This document shows, in pieces, positions 63,960 to 64,000 of a stretch of 64,000 nucleotides of DNA; position 1 is the first letter of the stretch, and each line of letters opens with the position of its first letter. Source of the DNA: Pseudomonadota bacterium (GTDB taxonomy: Bacteria; Pseudomonadota; Alphaproteobacteria; Acetobacterales; Acetobacteraceae). The position numbers and the translations under genes are program-made. The notes beneath the pieces are model-generated. The model was not told where the DNA came from. It did no database searches and saw nothing but the letters and a program-made list of their open reading frames with translations. The DNA lies in the NCBI GenBank assembly GCA_021851785.1, contig JAJZBV010000006.1, positions 1 to 64,000 of the forward strand. Direction: 5' to 3'.

Positions 63960-64000
63960 CGGGGCCCCCGGACAAAGACCGCAAGGTATTGCTGGTGGTC
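63956..64000 (+). CDS. Start of the next gene, cut by the window edge
   Basis: ATG 63956 overlaps the deacetylase stop as ATGA and opens a frame reading MTGPPDKDRKVLLVV to the window end. A basic residue followed by VLLVV is how many glycosyltransferase family 1/4 proteins begin, and the neighbours fit, but 15 residues do not prove it. Confidence 0.5.
   Translation, partial: MTGPPDKDRKVLLVV

Overview
The window is about 64 kb of very GC-rich chromosome from an alphaproteobacterium, most likely Acetobacteraceae/Rhodospirillales. Reasons: alphaproteobacterial gene orders (rplU-rpmA-obgE-proB-proA-nadD-rsfS and rpoZ-rsh-acpS-lepB-rnc-era), a flagellin next to a DUF1217 gene, a membrane-bound ferritin (mbfA), a PQQ-type beta-propeller protein, and dense packing with many ATGA, TTGA or GTGA overlaps. 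The family-level placement is inference. No rRNA, tRNA or CRISPR array was seen.

Layout. 1-4.6 kb: flagellin (cut by the left edge), DUF1217 protein, mtnP, dcd and an SDR dehydrogenase. 4.6-6.7 kb: two very AT-rich cassettes of unrecognised membrane proteins, delimited by three copies of sequence from the 3' end of the SDR gene. 6.8-12.2 kb: rplU to rsfS housekeeping block, with an unusual out-of-frame nadD/rsfS overlap. 12.2-21.7 kb: two divergent operons that look like one hydroxy-acid/sugar-acid catabolic unit. The left operon has an HpcH/HpaI aldolase, an altronate/galactarate-type dehydratase and a split CHR transporter pair. The right one has a GlcD-type FAD oxidase and a complete Liv-type ABC transporter. 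21.7-30.4 kb: glycosyltransferase, MFS carrier, a redox/solute operon with a degenerate ABC ATPase, YqjD/YqjE-like proteins, a secreted PEP-CTERM-like beta-propeller and a 3-hydroxyisobutyryl-CoA hydrolase-type enzyme.

30.4-40.5 kb: a C-terminally shortened CynX-type MFS gene converging on oxyR, an IS110/IS1111-type insertion sequence with a candidate guide RNA region, radC, a stand-alone Lrp ligand domain, a TPP enzyme/hydrolase/SDR group and a GGDEF protein. 40.5-46.3 kb: era, rnc, lepB, acpS, rsh and rpoZ on the minus strand, with a triplicated Shine-Dalgarno unit in front of rsh. 46.4-59 kb: methyltransferase, htpG, aminopeptidase, MarR regulator, PQQ-like protein with an altered active site, RidA, FemAB-like protein, cupin, cytochrome b561, mbfA with a Fur/Irr-like palindrome, PaaX regulator and NDH-2. 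59-64 kb: a HAD-containing COG5610-like protein, an RhlE-type helicase and a polysaccharide deacetylase, with a further gene starting at the right edge.

Most noteworthy: the AT-rich cassettes at the SDR 3' end, the pseudo-ATPase ABC gene, the dispersed three-hairpin element (two copies, each just after a gene on its own strand), the IS1111-type element, the tripled ribosome binding site of rsh and the nadD/rsfS overlap.
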